A stretch of 34,128 nt of DNA from the NCBI GenBank assembly GCA_937901455.1, contig CALDIA010000064.1, positions 1 to 34,128 on the forward strand, given 5' to 3'. A model generated the notes under the pieces. That model made no database searches. It was given only the letters and a program-made list of their open reading frames with translations, and was not told where the DNA came from. Shown here in pieces: positions 8,682 to 18,400 of this stretch. This stretch comes from an uncultured Bacteroidales bacterium. Lineage in GTDB: Bacteria; Bacteroidota; Bacteroidia; Bacteroidales; WCHB1-69. Each line of letters starts with the position of its first letter. The stretch's first letter is position 1. The position numbers and the translations under genes are program-made.

Positions 8682-10340
8682 ATGAAAAAAACATTGACCC
8701 TTGTCGCCATAATCATACTCACCGTCACTTTTGCTTCGGCAGGCGAGCAACCCGATGCCGTCTATCACAAAATCATCCGCAGCTACAAACTGCATGAGGA
8801 TGGCACCTTGGATGTCCGTTTCCGCAAAGAACTGCAACTCTTCTCCTTGGATGCCTTTTTCGACACTTATGGGGAGACCTTCATCCCTTACAACACCGAC
8901 TTTCAGACGTTGACTATCAATGAGGCCTACACCATCCGCAAAGACGGCAGCATTGTGCAGACGCCCGCCAACGCCTTCAACCCCTCACTACCTTACAACT
9001 GCACCGACTGCGACCGGCTGAACTCCATGCGCGAGATGGTTGTCACCCACACAGCCCTGGAATACGATGCCACCATCGTATTGGACTACACCATCCATAC
9101 AGAGCCCATCTTCTTTGCACAGTTCATGGAACAGATCAATCTTTACGAAGACGCGCCCATTGAGCACTATGAAATCACCGTGGAAGTACCCGATGAGCTC
9201 CAACTCAACATTTTTAAAAACTACGATGAGCGTATAGAGCAATACACCGAAAAGCGAACTGACACCAACACCATCGTGGTGCACTGGACCTTCACCAACC
9301 TTGCGCAGAAGCCTGCCGATTCCTATTTGGTACCGGGATTCCTACCCTACCTGCTCATAACCACCATCCCCAGCCCCTCTTCCTTCTCCGATTTTCTATT
9401 GGGGCAAACCGGCTTCCTCTTCAATGATGCCCACCTCTTTTCAGATGTTTTGAAAGAGGTGGTCAATCGCGAGGACTCCAAGGTGGATCAGATGTTAGCC
9501 ATCCGCGACTATGTGGCTCGCCGCATTCGCACCAACAACCTGCCTATCAAGTACGTCAACTACTTGGTGGCTTCCTCCTACACGATATGGCACAGCGGGT
9601 GTGGCACGCCTTTTGAAAAGGACATGCTGTTGACACAGATGCTACAGGCTGCAGGGCTCAATGCTGAATTCGGCATATTCTATGAAGACATGATGACGGA
9701 TGTGCAGAGTGTGGTCAGAGTCATAATTGACGGTCAGCCATACTACATCTCAAGTGCTTATACCGACAATGTACCGATGGACATCCGTCGCGCGCCCGAC
9801 AGTTTCATCTCCATGCGCGGTGAGGTGGTACCACTCACCATCCCGCCCGTTCGGGTGGATTTGGGTGCCATTGTATCGGTTGATTTAAAGCCACTCATAT
9901 CCATCACATTGCATAGCGCGGACCAGCATACCCTTAGGCCGGCAAAAACGCCAAGCATAGACGCCAAGGTCACCCCTTTGCACAACGGCTACTACCAGCT
10001 CCAGCTGCACCCCACTGTTTCGGGAACTCCTGTCAAGGCCTCCCGATTAACAAGCACGCGCACCATTCCACTCTCCACCCCTCTGACTGAAGAGCAGTAT
10101 CAATATGAACTCAAACTTCCTAATGGCGCCCGCTGGGTAACGCAGCCCTACGAAATTTTCAAAGAGTACCCCTTTGGAAAAATCCACATTCAATATTCCA
10201 TAGATGGCAACACCATGCACATAACACGCCAATTGTCTGTCACCCAACAAATCATCAGGCCCAACGAGTATAAGGATTTCAAGCAGATGATGTCTTTATG
10301 GGACGAGCAACATGATTTGATATACACCACGAATCGATAG
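8682..10340 (+). CDS. DUF3857 / transglutaminase-fold paralogue, catalytic triad lost
   Basis: 552 codons with a signal peptide (residues 1-20, ending TFASA). Residues about 22-240 match DUF3857, and about 270-375 align with the transglutaminase core of the preceding gene. The alignment over the active-site helix is gap-free for 19 residues from Cys307 (Cys334 upstream) to the shared AAG. Within it, the catalytic Cys of the paralogue (CGVC) is replaced by Pro310 (CGTP). The catalytic His aligns with Ser343 and the Asp with Ser357 (YYISSAY). No frameshift or stop is present and the fold residues are kept, so this looks like a maintained pseudoenzyme, perhaps binding the substrate or partner of the first protein. 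Its stop is 2 bp before the branching-enzyme start. Confidence 0.85.
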   Translation: MKKTLTLVAIIILTVTFASAGEQPDAVYHKIIRSYKLHEDGTLDVRFRKELQLFSLDAFFDTYGETFIPYNTDFQTLTINEAYTIRKDGSIVQTPANAFNPSLPYNCTDCDRLNSMREMVVTHTALEYDATIVLDYTIHTEPIFFAQFMEQINLYEDAPIEHYEITVEVPDELQLNIFKNYDERIEQYTEKRTDTNTIVVHWTFTNLAQKPADSYLVPGFLPYLLITTIPSPSSFSDFLLGQTGFLFNDAHLFSDVLKEVVNREDSKVDQMLAIRDYVARRIRTNNLPIKYVNYLVASSYTIWHSGCGTPFEKDMLLTQMLQAAGLNAEFGIFYEDMMTDVQSVVRVIIDGQPYYISSAYTDNVPMDIRRAPDSFISMRGEVVPLTIPPVRVDLGAIVSVDLKPLISITLHSADQHTLRPAKTPSIDAKVTPLHNGYYQLQLHPTVSGTPVKASRLTSTRTIPLSTPLTEEQYQYELKLPNGARWVTQPYEIFKEYPFGKIHIQYSIDGNTMHITRQLSVTQQIIRPNEYKDFKQMMSLWDEQHDLIYTTNR

Positions 10341-10342
10341 TT

Positions 10343-12340
10343 ATGAATACGATCAACAGATTTTCAGTGGCATTGGTCGCCAAAGACCCCTATTTGAAGC
10401 CTTACAATCGCCAGCTGCAGAAACGGCGGGAGCGGGCAGTACTCAAGGCACTATCACTTACCGATGGGGCACGTCCTCTTTCTGATGTTGCCAACGGACA
10501 CTTCTACTATGGCCTGCATAAGACGGAGGAGGGTTGGGTATTTCGGGAAAAAGCTCCCAATGCCAAGGAGATATATCTGTATGGTGACTTTTCCCATTGG
10601 GAGATACAGCCTGCTTTCAAGTTGCAGTCCATTGGCAATGGCGACTGGGAGTTGCATCTTCCCGCATTTGCGTTGCAACACGGCATACTCTACAAATTAT
10701 GGATGGTTTGGTTGTCAGGAGCTGACGAGCGTCTGCCATCGTATGCCACCCGTGTGGTACAAGACGAGCAGACCAAGGTATTCTGCGCACAGGTATGGGA
10801 CCCTGAGCCTTACCAGTGGCAGCATCCCCTACCCCACAAGCCTGCCCACCCGCTCATCTACGAAGCCCACGTGGGCATGTCCTCAGAGGAGGCCAAGATT
10901 TCTTCTTATTGGGAATTCAAAGAAACCATCATTCCACGCATCAAAGAATTAGGCTATAATACCATTCAACTGATGGCTATCCAGGAACACCCATACTATG
11001 GGTCCTTTGGCTATCAGGTGGCCAACTTCTACGCACCCTCCTCACGGTTCGGGACTCCGGAGGAACTGAAAGAGCTTATTGACACTGCACACGGCGCAGG
11101 CCTCTCTGTCATTCTGGATGTGATACACTCCCACTCTGTACGCAATGAAAAAGAGGGTCTTTCCCTCTTCGATGGCAGCGACTGCCTTTATTTCCACAGC
11201 GGTGAAAAGGGCCAGCACCCCGTTTGGGACTCCCGCTGTTTTGATTATGGTAAGACCGAAACCATCCAATTTTTGCTCTCCAACTTGAAATATTGGCTCG
11301 AAGAATTCCATTTCGACGGATTCCGTTTTGATGGCGTAACCAGTATGTGCTACTGGAATCATGGCATCGGGGTCGATTTTGTGGACTATGGACAATACTT
11401 TGACGGCAATGTGGACGAAGATGCGCTCGCCTACCTGACGTTGGCCAACATGTTGGTACGCCAAATACGGCCCGATGCGCTCACCATTGCCGAGGATGTG
11501 AGCGGTATGCCTGGCATGGCCTTCCCCGCCGAGGAGGGCGGTGTCGGCTTCGACTATCGTATGTCCATGGGCATTGCCGACTATTGGGTCAAGACTGTTA
11601 AGAAGATGCCCGACGAGGCGTGGGGGGTTGGCGACATCTACTTCCACATGACCGACAAACGTAGCGAGGAGGATACTATCAGTTATGTGGAGTGCCACGA
11701 CCAAGCTATGGTAGGCGACAAGACCCTAATCTTTCGCCTTGTTGACAAGGAGATGTACGACAAGATGTCGGTGTTCCAACACAGCCTGATTGTGGATAGG
11801 GGCGTGGCACTGCACAAGATGATCAGACTGGTCACGCTGACATTGGCATCCGGTGGATATCTGAATTTCATGGGCAATGAGTTTGGGCATCCCGAGTGGA
11901 TAGATTTTCCGCGCGAGGGCAATGGCTGGTCATACCAATATGCCCGCCGGCAATGGCACCTTGCCGATGATGAGACCCTGAAGTACGCCGGTCTCAACCG
12001 TTTTGATCGCGACATGATCCAAGTCGTCAACAAACACAACTTATTAGACGCACACCCCATAAAAACCTATGAACATGGCCAAGACCAAGTGCTCGTTTAT
12101 GAAAGAAAAGGGCTACTCTTCGTATTCAATTTCAGTCCCGCACACTCCTTCGCCGACTATGAGATTCCGTGCGAGAAAGGACATTATCATATTGTATTGG
12201 ACAGTGATGCGCTGACTTACAACGGACAAGGCAATGTGGACGACACCATCGAGCACGTCTCCTATTTGCGACAAGGAAAAACCTACCTTAAAGTGTACAT
12301 CCCGAGCCGTTCCGCACTCGTGCTCGCCCCTATATCGTGA
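10343..12340 (+). CDS. glgB: 1,4-alpha-glucan (glycogen) branching enzyme, eukaryotic GBE1-like type (GH13)
   Basis: 665 codons, no signal peptide, so cytoplasmic. It makes alpha-1,6 branches in glycogen. The N-terminus has DPYLKPY and then a CBM48-like domain (about 60-150: EKAPNAKEIYLYGDFSHW). The GH13 barrel covers about 165-560. The nucleophile is Asp330 (FRFDGVTSM), the acid/base Glu384 (TIAEDVSGMP), and Asp453 follows His452 (ECHDQAMVGD). NFMGNEFGHPEW and YARRQWHL are also present. These blocks, including LDVIHSHS and DGSDCLYFHSG, resemble animal/fungal branching enzymes more than the classical bacterial GlgB, so GH13 subfamily 8 is likely. The C-terminal beta domain is complete (YIPSRSALVL). 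It starts 2 bp after the preceding stop, which ties a glycogen enzyme to an envelope operon. It converges with the U32 gene 20 bp away. Confidence 0.95.
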   Translation: MNTINRFSVALVAKDPYLKPYNRQLQKRRERAVLKALSLTDGARPLSDVANGHFYYGLHKTEEGWVFREKAPNAKEIYLYGDFSHWEIQPAFKLQSIGNGDWELHLPAFALQHGILYKLWMVWLSGADERLPSYATRVVQDEQTKVFCAQVWDPEPYQWQHPLPHKPAHPLIYEAHVGMSSEEAKISSYWEFKETIIPRIKELGYNTIQLMAIQEHPYYGSFGYQVANFYAPSSRFGTPEELKELIDTAHGAGLSVILDVIHSHSVRNEKEGLSLFDGSDCLYFHSGEKGQHPVWDSRCFDYGKTETIQFLLSNLKYWLEEFHFDGFRFDGVTSMCYWNHGIGVDFVDYGQYFDGNVDEDALAYLTLANMLVRQIRPDALTIAEDVSGMPGMAFPAEEGGVGFDYRMSMGIADYWVKTVKKMPDEAWGVGDIYFHMTDKRSEEDTISYVECHDQAMVGDKTLIFRLVDKEMYDKMSVFQHSLIVDRGVALHKMIRLVTLTLASGGYLNFMGNEFGHPEWIDFPREGNGWSYQYARRQWHLADDETLKYAGLNRFDRDMIQVVNKHNLLDAHPIKTYEHGQDQVLVYERKGLLFVFNFSPAHSFADYEIPCEKGHYHIVLDSDALTYNGQGNVDDTIEHVSYLRQGKTYLKVYIPSRSALVLAPIS

Positions 12341-12360
12341 AAGAGCTGGATGAATCTCTT

Positions 12361-14169
12361 CTATTCCTGCAGAATCTTCATCTCGCAGTGAGCACAATCA
12401 AATTCCAAACGATACTGATAGGTTCCATCGGTCAGGTATAGCGGAGGCTGCAATTCTCTGCCCTTGGCTTCTTTTGTGCAAAAACCCAATTCATAACGAA
12501 GACAATACTTGCAAACCATCAGCTCTTTCTGGGCAAAATCAAGGGTTTTCTCCAATCCATACGCAACCTCCAGAGCTCCAAAAGATTTATACAACGCCTT
12601 ATGTGACTCGTTGATGACATTAGCTTTGTAGGAGACCTCCTCAAACATGGGCAAAGGCTGCACCTGATGCATCACATCCTTGGGCTTAAAGAATCGAATC
12701 CTTTCTTCGATAAGTTTTTCAACCACTGTCCTTTTTAGGTTGTTCAGCAATGAGGTAGGAATGAAATAGTCACCGATGACGGTAAGATGACGCAGTTGGA
12801 AAGGGGTGTTGCCTAATTTCGACAAAGCCTGTGAAAGTTGTTGTCGGACCATCATGGTATCGCGGGCAGGTTGATGCTCGATGGACATAAAGCTGGAGAC
12901 CATGCATTCGTCCTCGTCTATCATCTGCAAAACAAAACCTCCCTCCTGAGGCTCCAACACGACATCCACTTCTATCTTCCGCTCGGCTGTCTTTCTGCTG
13001 AGCACATCATTGAATGCCTTGTCCTCATTGCGAAACACCTGTACACTATCGAAGCGGCCCAAGGGTTTGTGGGGCACAATTTGGTTTCCCACGACCTGAT
13101 TTACAAGAAAACCTTCCAATTCATCTTGGTTGTTAATAAAGCAGAGTCCATCGCCATTGGCCAGCTGATGATCTCCTTTGTACAGAATTCTTCCCCTGCC
13201 ATCTTTTGTCAGCATACCAACAGGTTCGCCCATGGCTTTGGGTGTTGCCAAAGTGGCCATCTTTTCCCGTTCTCCTTCGATAAAATAGTTGGTAAAACCT
13301 CTATTGAAAGACTTTTGGGGATTCGGGGTGAAGAAGAAGCGTACATGACCGCTACTTGAGGGTTTAAAATTCTCACGACCGTTCAAGAAAGCATCCAGTT
13401 GCTGGCGGTAATACGAGGTCACATTTTTCACATAACCTTCATCTTTGAGGCGTCCTTCCACCTTCAGGGAGCAAATGCCTGCCTGGAGAAGCTGAGGGAT
13501 AAAAGCGGATCTGTTCATATCCTTGAGCGAGAGCAGATATTGAGGCGGGGCAATCGTTTGTCCCTTGGCATCCTTGAGCGCATAACGGTATCGACATAGT
13601 TGTGCACAGGCACCGCGGTTGCCGCTTCTTCCATTAGCGTGGCAACTCATATAGCACTGACCGCTATAGCATACGCACAGGGCGCCGTGCACGAAGGTTT
13701 CCAACTCAAGTGTCGTATTGGCACGCATCTGGCGAATAGTGTCGAGATTGAGTTCCCGGGCCAGAATAGCCCGCTGGAAGCCCAATCGTTGCAGAAACTG
13801 CAGCCTCTCTATGGAAGCATTGTGACATTGGGTGCTGGCATGCCATGCCATAGGGGGCAAGCCCGCCGCCACAAGACCCAGGTCCTGAAGTATCAGGGCA
13901 TCCACACCCATCTCGTACAGGCGGTAGGCCATATCCTGCGCCTCGCGTATTTCATCATCAAACAGTAATGTATTGAGGGTGACATGCACCTTGGCACCAT
14001 ACAGGTGGCTATAGCACACCAACTGTTCAATGTCTTGCAAGCTGTTTCCTACCGCCTGCCGGGCACCGTATTTGGGCGCACCAATATAGACCGCATCAGC
14101 ACCATGGTCAACAGCCACCTTGCCAACACTAAGATCTTTGGCGGGTATCAACAATTCCACCTTAGTCAT
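12361..14169 (-). CDS. U32-family protein (RlhA/TrhP-like RNA hydroxylation family; annotated as collagenase-like peptidase)
   Basis: 602 codons from the ATG at 14169. A longer in-frame start exists at 14238, but its extra 23 residues are not family-like, while MTKVELLIPAKDL is the normal U32 N-terminus. The start overlaps the stop of the upstream gene by 8 bases (ATGACTAA), a sign of coupled translation. The barrel part has HGADAVYIGAPKYGAR. The U32 signature is ETFVHGALCVCYSGQC, with Cys165, 167, 172, 176, 188 and 192. A second Cys group lies at the C-terminus (Cys553, 556, 564, 592, 595). E. coli RlhA and TrhP of this family are required for 5-hydroxylation of rRNA C2501 and tRNA U34. The length is closer to RlhA. 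RNA modification is therefore likelier than proteolysis, but this is inferred from the family. Confidence 0.88.
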   Translation of the reverse strand: MTKVELLIPAKDLSVGKVAVDHGADAVYIGAPKYGARQAVGNSLQDIEQLVCYSHLYGAKVHVTLNTLLFDDEIREAQDMAYRLYEMGVDALILQDLGLVAAGLPPMAWHASTQCHNASIERLQFLQRLGFQRAILARELNLDTIRQMRANTTLELETFVHGALCVCYSGQCYMSCHANGRSGNRGACAQLCRYRYALKDAKGQTIAPPQYLLSLKDMNRSAFIPQLLQAGICSLKVEGRLKDEGYVKNVTSYYRQQLDAFLNGRENFKPSSSGHVRFFFTPNPQKSFNRGFTNYFIEGEREKMATLATPKAMGEPVGMLTKDGRGRILYKGDHQLANGDGLCFINNQDELEGFLVNQVVGNQIVPHKPLGRFDSVQVFRNEDKAFNDVLSRKTAERKIEVDVVLEPQEGGFVLQMIDEDECMVSSFMSIEHQPARDTMMVRQQLSQALSKLGNTPFQLRHLTVIGDYFIPTSLLNNLKRTVVEKLIEERIRFFKPKDVMHQVQPLPMFEEVSYKANVINESHKALYKSFGALEVAYGLEKTLDFAQKELMVCKYCLRYELGFCTKEAKGRELQPPLYLTDGTYQYRLEFDCAHCEMKILQE

Positions 14170-15307
14170 CGGCAAAAGATTTTTCCTGAATGGGAAACTC
14201 CTCGGCCAACTCTCCAGAATAGTAGAAGTCGTTGCCAATCACTCCAAAGGTGTATTGCCGTCCACCCACCATGATTCGGGAACCGCCGCATTGGGGGTCG
14301 GGCTTAGGCTTGGAAACCTCAAAGCCAAGATTGAAGAGCGTGAACAGGATATCAGGACGGTCTGAGATGTCGTATCCAGCCCTGCGCCATTGCAACATGG
14401 TCTGGTGCAAGATACAGCCCGTATAGATATAGGAATACAGATGGTTACGATAGTTGACCAAGCGGTTGTAACGCTCCGAGGTGTGGTCGGCTGTTTCAAA
14501 ATCAAGAATGTGTTCATACGCCTTACCCATGTAGTATGGACTGGTAGTGTCAGCCAAGTGGCGTTCTACCAGCATGGCCGTATAATCCTTAACCCCTGTC
14601 ACGCCAAAAGAGAACTGGTTCTGCACGCTAAGCACTTTCACCGGTCCGAGATAGCGTTTGTACATCTCCCGCTTACTGTTAAACAAGCGGATCTGTTCTC
14701 CGACAAGACACCCCACAATCAATCGGGGCTCGACACCCGTAATGCGGGCAGCATCCAAAATAGCCTCCTTGTCTTTGAGTATGGCTTGCTTGAGCACTGG
14801 CCAGGCCGAATCATTCATCCAAGGGATAAGATTTCGCTGGGTGGCTACCGGGGAATATCGGTCATAAACCTGCATCAACTCCTTGCACATCTGGGCATAC
14901 TGGCCACCCTCATCCGTTTCACCCAAGTACATATCAGCCGCATATAACATACGATTGGCAGCATCATGGCGTGCTGAATTGTTCTTGGCTGCCAATATCT
15001 TCTCTGCATTGGCCGGAAAGAACTTGTCCAAAGCCAATATCTGCAAATAGTTCCGCATGTCGTTGGCTTTCGTATCCAACGTGTCTTCCAGCGACACATT
15101 CTTATAGTCAGCCAGATAGCGGTTATTCTCATCTACAGCCCCCTTGTTATTGGTCAAGCCCAGCTTGTACACACCCCAGGCACCGATAATAGCAGCCCCA
15201 GCCGATGCCATCAGCATAGTGAGTACAATGAAAATACGAGTACGGACTTTAAAGCTTTTCCACGATGCCCAAAGGGATTTTCTATCCTGATTGTCAGACG
15301 ATTGCAT
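14162..15307 (-). CDS. Membrane-anchored protein of unknown function, possible lysozyme-like fold
   Basis: 381 codons. A basic N-terminus precedes one transmembrane helix at about 24-47 (IFIVLTMLMASAGAAIIGAW), leaving about 330 residues outside, probably in the periplasm. I do not recognise the family. One stretch, GVEPRLIVGCLVGEQIRL (about 191-208, Glu204) followed by FSFGVTGVK (232-240), is reminiscent of the catalytic-Glu helix and Ser-Gly-Val motif of lytic transglycosylases. If correct, it would cut peptidoglycan glycan strands. This is a weak visual resemblance only. Its stop overlaps the U32 start, and a good promoter lies 27 nt upstream, so it leads a two-gene operon. One in-frame ATG start was taken. 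Confidence 0.75.
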   Translation of the reverse strand: MQSSDNQDRKSLWASWKSFKVRTRIFIVLTMLMASAGAAIIGAWGVYKLGLTNNKGAVDENNRYLADYKNVSLEDTLDTKANDMRNYLQILALDKFFPANAEKILAAKNNSARHDAANRMLYAADMYLGETDEGGQYAQMCKELMQVYDRYSPVATQRNLIPWMNDSAWPVLKQAILKDKEAILDAARITGVEPRLIVGCLVGEQIRLFNSKREMYKRYLGPVKVLSVQNQFSFGVTGVKDYTAMLVERHLADTTSPYYMGKAYEHILDFETADHTSERYNRLVNYRNHLYSYIYTGCILHQTMLQWRRAGYDISDRPDILFTLFNLGFEVSKPKPDPQCGGSRIMVGGRQYTFGVIGNDFYYSGELAEEFPIQEKSFADD

Positions 15308-15334
15308 TTAAAATTACAGAATCAAAAAAACGGC

Positions 15335-15368
15335 GCAAAAATAGCCTTTTTTTATATAATATCGCAAA
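15335..15368 (-). promoter_or_regulatory. Bacteroidota-type promoter for the membrane protein / U32 operon
   Basis: On the minus strand TTTG (15368-15365) is followed after exactly 21 nt by TATTTTTG (15343-15336), matching the TTTG/N19-21/TAnnTTTG consensus without mismatch. The predicted transcript start is about 20 nt before the ATG at 15307. This is the best promoter match in the window. Confidence 0.65.
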
Positions 15369-15403
15369 AAATAAAAGGGTATAGACGCTGTATTTGTACG
15401 TTG

Positions 15404-18400
15404 CTATCTCACCAGTGTTACATTCCCCTTCATCAGGACCTCCTGACCATCCACACAATTGCCTTTCAGGTAAAAATCATAAACCCCATTTTGGCATGGA
15501 TGGCCCTTGTAGGTACCATCCCACCCTTCTTCTTTGGAAGTGGTTTCAAACACCTTCTCACCCCAGCGGCTATATACGGCAAAATAGAAATCTCCCAAAA
15601 TGATGCTTCGCACATACAGCACATCATTTTGTCCGTCGCCATTGGGAGTAAAGAGATTTGGCACAAACACATATGGGTCGTCACACAAAACATGCACAAC
15701 CTCTATGGTCACTGTATCTTTTTTGCTACAGAGGAACGTATCGGTCACCTGAACCGTAAAAGTGGTAGTATTTAATATATCCACAGTAGTGGAAGCAGAA
15801 TCGGGGTGCGCAAGACCTTGCTGGGGAGACCACTGATAACTATAGTCCTGGCCATACTGTGTGGCAAACAACATGGCGGTCTCACCTGGCAACACAGAAC
15901 AGGGGTCGCACCACGCATCAAATGGATAGTCAAAGGTTCCCTCCTGTCTGACCACCAAGCCGCTCAACTCTTTCTGGCATCCATATTGATTGGTAATGAC
16001 TACTGTATAAGGGGTGGTCTCATCGAAAGCAACATAAGGATTTGCTTGGGTGGAATGGTTACCATCGCCAAACGACCAATAAAAGCTGCATGCATCTGCC
16101 TGTATCAAGGGTAAATCCAACGTGATGCCTTCTTCAAAGCAGAGAACGAAATAGGGGATCTCGGTGAGTGTAATACGGGACACATACACCGTGATGGGGC
16201 GCACCACCTCACAGTTAGGACCAGACAAACGCACATAATAAACGGTATTACTGTCGGGCGACACCACGAGTGTATCGACATTATGGGCCATAACCGAGGC
16301 GAAAGTCGGCGACAATGACCAATCCACGCTCAAAGTGGTGCCCGGTGGGGTCTGATAATTTACAGAAAGGGTTACTTGTCCATCTTCACAGCATATATAC
16401 TGATTGGCATAGGACAGGTTGTAATTTTCCACATTTACCCATTGGTATAAGGTGTCGGAGCACTGTCCGGTCTGAGCGATAAGGATATAGAGGCAGGAGG
16501 AGTCAGGGTTCACCATCGGGTTGGAAATAGATGGATCGCTCATAGCCTCTGTAGTAATCCATTGGTAAGAAACATCGGTGGCTGGCGGCAATCCAATCTG
16601 AATGGACTCATGCTCGCACATGGTGAGGGTGGGCATCGTCTCTTCACTATTGGAAAGCACCAATAGCTGGCGAGTCATGGTATCGGCAAAGTTGCAACTG
16701 CCGTTGTCCTGAACTATCAGAGTAATGGTGTAGCTACCCGTCTGGTTGTAAAAATGCGATGGCGCAGGTTGTGTGGAAGTGGTTCCATCGCCAAAATCCC
16801 AGAAGTAGGTGGTGCTACTGCCTATCGTTTGTGAGTGATTGACAAAATGGATGGTATCGGGAGCGCACAAAGCATGGGGCATGGTAAAGTCAGCCACCAC
16901 CACCGGCATCCCGAAGTCCATCTTGATGACTCCCAGATTGCAATTTGAACTATTGTTGGTCTGCGACCAGGCATTGGCGGTCGTAGGAAAGGAGCTCTGC
17001 CCGCCACAACCAGCACATACGGCTTGATAGATACACCCTTTTTTGTTGAAGCGGCTGGTGCCTCCATCCACATGCTCTCGCGCACTGGCCTGCGACCCGC
17101 CAAAGAAACTGCCATATATCAGGCCCGTGGCGTCATAGTCAAGACAAATAAAATAGTAGTCTGAACCATCCGTGGTGACTTGAAAAGCATCAGAGGTGAT
17201 AGGCAAACCGTGGGTGCCACCGAAACCATTCAGAGCAGCGGACCCCCAGCCTGACATGTAGATATGCTTGCAATAATCCACCGACAGGGCCGTAGGGGAA
17301 ATATCTGGCCCTCCGCCACCAGAACCGAAAGCGGTGGACCACTGCACCCCCGAAAGGTCGGTATGCAGCTTGGTAAGAAACTGGCCACCTCCCACCACAT
17401 AATAGGCAACATTTTGTATCCAACTATTGTCTGTGGCGTCAGTCTGACCAAACACATACGGATTATCAAATTTGTCACCCTTAATGAGGTAGCTTTGGTC
17501 GTATAGCGGCGTGCCTATATATGTGGCATGTAGCAGTTGCATCCCATTGGGGGAGAAATGAGCCACAAAACCATCACCTTTCCCTTGATAGACTGTCTGA
17601 TGCGCGGTCGAAGAAACAGGCATATTTGAGGAGCATGTACCCCCCGTCACGTATAATGAGTGGTCATCACACAACATCATACTATAACCGGCATCATCCT
17701 CTGACCCGCCCAAATAGGTTGCCCAAATCATTTGTGACAGATTCTGACTCATCTTGAAGATACAAATATCCTGATCACCCTGTAAGGTTTGACAATAGGC
17801 ACCTGCCGTTACTGGAAAATCGACAGACCGTGTGGACGAGACGACATAGACATCACTGTTTTCATCCACAATAATCTCTCCCCTATTATCGTCAGCATAA
17901 TTCTTACACAAGGTATCGGCAGTATTCAACCCATCGTTATCGGAACCGCCCACAAAGGTAGAAGCCAACAACTGCGTGCCATCGGTACTCAACTTGGAGA
18001 CGAAAATGTCAGCGCCATGGGGAAAATGCATAGAAGTGGACAACGTAATGGATTCCCCGGCATTAAAAGAGGTGTCAAAGGCATTAGGCGTGACAGGAAA
18101 ATCCGGCGAGCCTGTAGTGCCCAATATGTAAAGTTCATCATTGTCATTCACATGAAGACTATGTGGTATGTCCACAAATCCGCCACCCAAATAGGTGGAA
18201 TAAAACATAAGGTTACCGTTGACAGAGAACTTAGAGATACCCACATCCGTATAGCCCGTTGTGCCGCAAAAATCAACCTGATAAGCTCCAATACTGATTG
18301 GATATCCTATTCCGAAGACGATACCGCCGCCATAAAGATGATCTTGGGAATCATAGGTGGCAGTATAGCCCCAATTATCGGCCGTAGAACCTGAAAAAGA

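Noticed and set aside
7633..8694. 353-codon minus-strand frame opposite the first transglutaminase gene
   Set aside because: It overlaps a well-supported conserved gene throughout and shows no recognisable domain; a shadow of GC-rich codon use.
8682..10340. Calling the second transglutaminase-fold gene a pseudogene
   Set aside because: The frame is intact, the signal peptide and fold residues are kept and operon spacing is normal; loss of catalysis alone does not make it a dead gene.
12361..14238. Longer start for the U32 gene at 14238
   Set aside because: The extra residues lie fully inside the upstream gene and do not resemble the family; the ATG at 14169 gives the usual U32 N-terminus.
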